Notes under the pieces: generated by a model
Seen by the model: the letters and a program-made list of their open reading frames with translations, nothing else
Database searches by the model: none
Told to the model about the DNA's origin: nothing
From: an uncultured Peptostreptococcaceae bacterium
GTDB lineage: Bacteria > Bacillota > Clostridia > Peptostreptococcales > Peptostreptococcaceae
Length of the DNA stretch: 39,008 nt
Direction of reading: 5' to 3'
Assembly (NCBI GenBank): GCA_944383455.1
Contig: CALWPP010000012.1
Span: 1-39,008, forward strand
Translations under genes and position numbers: made by a program
Shown: positions 37,021 to 39,008 of the stretch, in pieces
Numbering within the stretch: the first letter of the stretch is position 1
How the letters are laid out: each line of letters begins with the position of its first letter

Positions 37021-37828
37021 CATCATTATTAATAATTGCACTAATACAATAATTTTTTCTCAGTCTTTTTTTTGCATTAATATTTTGATAAATAACTGAT
37101 TTTTTATTTTCTTTAATAGCTAAATCAAAATGCTTAATAAATGCTCCTATACTAAGTTCTATTAATTCATTTTTTATTTTACTTTGTTTTTCAGAGTAAA
37201 TATTAAAAGTATTTCTTTCATTGTACATAACCCACGGTTGACAATTTTTATAAGAAGGAGCTAATTGTATTGGTTCTAATAAAAACTCATAATTTTTATT
37301 TATATTTTTACAAATATTTTTAAAAGGCTTTCTATATAATTTTTCGTTCTTATCTCTAAACATATAATCTTTTGTTGAATATCCAAAAGCTATTAAAATT
37401 CTTGGTTTTATATTTTTTTCAATTTCATCTTCACATTCTTTAGTATTATCAACTACTTTTTCATCTTCTTTAGTTATAAGTTCTTTAATATCATCATAAC
37501 TAAAATTTACTTCTATATATGAAGTAGCAACTCCAAGTATAGTAAGTTTTAATACTAAATCTTCACAAGCAAATCCAACATCAATTAAAGAGTCATTTTC
37601 TTCTGAAGTAATAAGTATATAATGAGGAGCTTTTATACATTTTTTATCTGTTAGTAATTGAATTAGATGACCTCTATCAATCAAATGTGCTTTTATATTA
37701 TTGTTATTATCTATAAAATCTAAATTTAAACAAATATTTTCTATCTCCTTTAACAGCTCATTTTTTACTCTAGTAGTTGAAAATTCTTGAGTGGTTTTTC
37801 TGTAAAAAATAGCATCGTATAAGTTCAT
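37004..37828 (-). CDS. Nitroreductase-like protein (TM1586 type)
   Basis: A 274-residue flavin-fold protein. The N-terminal NLYDAIFYRKTTQEFS, the middle VGFACEDLVLKLTILGVATSYIE and the LAPSYKNCQPW motif (189-199) fit the putative TM-nitroreductase family, in which two half-domains replace the usual dimer. Electron donor and substrate are unknown. ATG with GGAGGG. It appears to be a single gene; its 3' end carries the -35 of the pyrF promoter. Confidence 0.82.
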   Translation of the reverse strand: MNLYDAIFYRKTTQEFSTTRVKNELLKEIENICLNLDFIDNNNNIKAHLIDRGHLIQLLTDKKCIKAPHYILITSEENDSLIDVGFACEDLVLKLTILGVATSYIEVNFSYDDIKELITKEDEKVVDNTKECEDEIEKNIKPRILIAFGYSTKDYMFRDKNEKLYRKPFKNICKNINKNYEFLLEPIQLAPSYKNCQPWVMYNERNTFNIYSEKQSKIKNELIELSIGAFIKHFDLAIKENKKSVIYQNINAKKRLRKNYCISAIINNDVDINR

Positions 37829-37919
37829 ATTTAACCCTCCTAATAAAGTAACAATACAATATATATTATAAATACTTAATAATATATTTTTCTATAAATT
37901 TTTTATTTTTCAAAATAAA

Positions 37920-37957
37920 AAGCTATGAAATAAAGAATAAACTTTAATTCATAGCTT
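37920..37957 (-). terminator. Terminator of the DUF2508–unknown protein unit
   Basis: On the minus strand a 10-bp stem AAGCTATGAA/TTCATAGCTT continues, after one mismatch, with TAAAG/CTTTA and a 6-base loop, followed by TTTATTTTG. Confidence 0.8.
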
Positions 37958-37960
37958 AGT

Positions 37961-38377
37961 TTAATCAACTTGAGATAAAACTCTTTTTGTAATATCAAAA
38001 AGCTTTAGTTCGCCAAGTTCAAAATGACTTATGCACACAACAGATTTTATAGTATTATCAGAATTATCCCATTTATATGCCCTTGTTGATATTATAGCAT
38101 CATCATTTTTTATATAATCTAAAATATCTAGTGATAATTCGTCACACAATTTCATATATTCATCAAATAAACTTTCTTCATCTAAATCAATTAAATTATA
38201 GTGTTCTTTTAATATATTGTTTAATATATTAGTATCAATACTAATCTTATAAGCTAATGTATCTTCTCTTTTAGTTGATTTTGTTAAGTCTTTTTCAACA
38301 GTAAAATCAGTATTTTCATTTATAGTATCTAAAATATCTTGACTATCTAATATCTCATCACCAAAAACTACGTACAA
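37961..38377 (-). CDS. Uncharacterised acidic protein
   Basis: A 138-residue soluble, acidic protein that I do not recognise. It has mixed helix/strand content with ESLFDEYMKLCDELSLDILDYI as a clear amphipathic helix and a closing VVCISHFELGELKLFDITKRV segment. The start is a TTG at 38377 with AAGGGAG ten bases upstream; the ATG nearer that site is in another frame and stops after nine codons. It follows the DUF2508 gene by 20 bases and probably shares its message. Confidence 0.65.
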   Translation of the reverse strand: MYVVFGDEILDSQDILDTINENTDFTVEKDLTKSTKREDTLAYKISIDTNILNNILKEHYNLIDLDEESLFDEYMKLCDELSLDILDYIKNDDAIISTRAYKWDNSDNTIKSVVCISHFELGELKLFDITKRVLSQVD

Positions 38378-38397
38378 AAATAATCATCTCCCTTTAG

Positions 38398-38655
38398 CTA
38401 TTTAGCCATTAATTCAATCAAAGGCTCCTTTAATGACCTTTTTATTCCTTTTTCTTTTGCTAGTCTTAATAAATATGCATATCTTGATTTTTTAGCTTCC
38501 AAATCATATATAGCAACATCTACAAGTTCCGGCTCACTAACTACTTGAAAAAATGATTCAGCAGTCAAAACATCTAAGTATGCCCTATCTATATCTTTTA
38601 TTATTTTTTCTCTTTCAATGTTTTCTTTTTTATCTAAAATCTTATTTCTAAACAA
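38398..38655 (-). CDS. DUF2508 (YaaL-like) family protein
   Basis: An 85-residue helical protein. The signature SFFQVVSEPELVDVAIYDLEAKKSRYAYLLRLAKEKG is the DUF2508 core (about 34-70), as in B. subtilis YaaL, which lies between recR and bofA there. The start is TTG with AGGAGG eight bases upstream. Function unknown. Neither recR nor bofA is in the window on this side; the neighbour is a tRNA cluster. Confidence 0.85.
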   Translation of the reverse strand: MFRNKILDKKENIEREKIIKDIDRAYLDVLTAESFFQVVSEPELVDVAIYDLEAKKSRYAYLLRLAKEKGIKRSLKEPLIELMAK

Positions 38656-38738
38656 TTAATATTCCTCCTAAATTTTACTATTTGAATTCTTTACAATAAA
38701 ATCAAGAAATATACAATATATAGAAATAAAATCAAAAA

Positions 38739-38763
38739 ATCTCTAGCGAACTTCACTAGAGAT
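38739..38763 (-). terminator. Terminator of the tRNA cluster
   Basis: A 10-bp stem with one G-U pair (ATCTCTAGTG against CGCTAGAGAT) and a 5-base loop, followed by six Ts on the minus strand, just after tRNA-Arg. Confidence 0.88.
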
Positions 38764-38770
38764 GAATAAC

Positions 38771-38847
38771 TGGTGCGCCCAAAGGGACTCGAACCCCTAA
38801 CCTTCTGATTCGTAGTCAGACACTCTATCCAGTTGAGCTATAGGCGC
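38771..38847 (-). tRNA. tRNA-Arg (ACG)
   Basis: The cloverleaf is readable on the minus strand: acceptor GCGCCTA/TGGGCGC, anticodon loop CTACGAA with anticodon ACG, T arm GGTTCGA, discriminator A and encoded CCA. The ACG anticodon is normally edited to ICG. Last gene of the cluster. Confidence 0.97.
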
Positions 38848-38851
38848 ATAT

Positions 38852-38925
38852 TGGAGGCGACACCCAGATTCGAACTGGGGATCAAGGAGTTGCAGTCCAC
38901 TGCCTTACCACTTGGCTATGTCGCC
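38852..38925 (-). tRNA. tRNA-Cys (GCA)
   Basis: Minus strand: acceptor GGCGACA/TGTCGCC, anticodon loop CTGCAAC (GCA), T arm CCCAG/CTGGG around TTCGAAT, discriminator T and encoded CCA. The anticodon stem GTGGA/TCCTT has a T-T mismatch at the second pair and a G-T first pair. Confidence 0.95.
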
Positions 38926-38931
38926 CTATAA

Positions 38932-39008
<77 letters not shown>

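Overview
The window looks like chromosome from a low-GC, spore-forming Firmicute of the class Clostridia, most likely a Peptostreptococcaceae relative of Clostridioides difficile. The composition is very A/T-rich. Genes have strong AGGAGG-type ribosome binding sites and several TTG starts. The run spoIIR–SleB-type hydrolase–GntR–ispE–sipL–veg–yabG follows, as I recall it, the C. difficile order, and SipL is a spore coat protein characteristic of that group. A bile-acid-type 7alpha-hydroxysteroid dehydrogenase suggests a gut habitat. I cannot name the species. No phage, IS element, CRISPR array or rRNA was seen, and no gene-free stretch exceeds 300 bases.

Layout, left to right. 75-5110: a small membrane protein, then a minus-strand housekeeping run of panT-like ECF transporter, coaX, dusB, greA and lysS. 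It has a promoter before panT, a terminator after coaX and a perfect consensus promoter before greA. 5112-9387: birA, ftsH and tilS. 9513-11822: a DUF1934 gene, murI and ddl (cell-wall precursors). 11926-17657: the sporulation block, meaning a SleB-type cortex hydrolase, spoIIR, a GntR/FCD regulator, ispE, sipL, veg and yabG, with candidate sigma-F and sigma-K promoters and tandem sigma-A promoters for veg. 17758-20525: a four-gene operon of a methyltransferase, an RluA-type pseudouridine synthase, a UPF0489 protein and a SEC-C protein.

20651-31741 is more accessory and has mixed strands: a DUF3298-like protein, a surface protein with three SLH domains, a GNAT acetyltransferase, an M29 aminopeptidase, an orphan pilT-pilD pair, a bacteriohemerythrin, the 7alpha-HSDH-like dehydrogenase, an unknown protein, a DUF488 protein and a GntP-type permease. 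The surface-protein and dehydrogenase promoters both hold inverted repeats between the -35 and -10 boxes, which suggests repressor control.

31810-37020: a pyrF-carA-carB pyrimidine operon led by a PyrR-type attenuator. 37004-39008: a TM1586-type nitroreductase, an unknown protein, a DUF2508 (YaaL-like) protein and a tRNA-Arg/Cys/His cluster whose His gene runs off the window edge.

Nothing here is clearly a wholly new system. The best leads are the dyad-controlled dehydrogenase and SLH-protein promoters, the pilT-pilD pair with a short peptidase, and the unrecognised small proteins.
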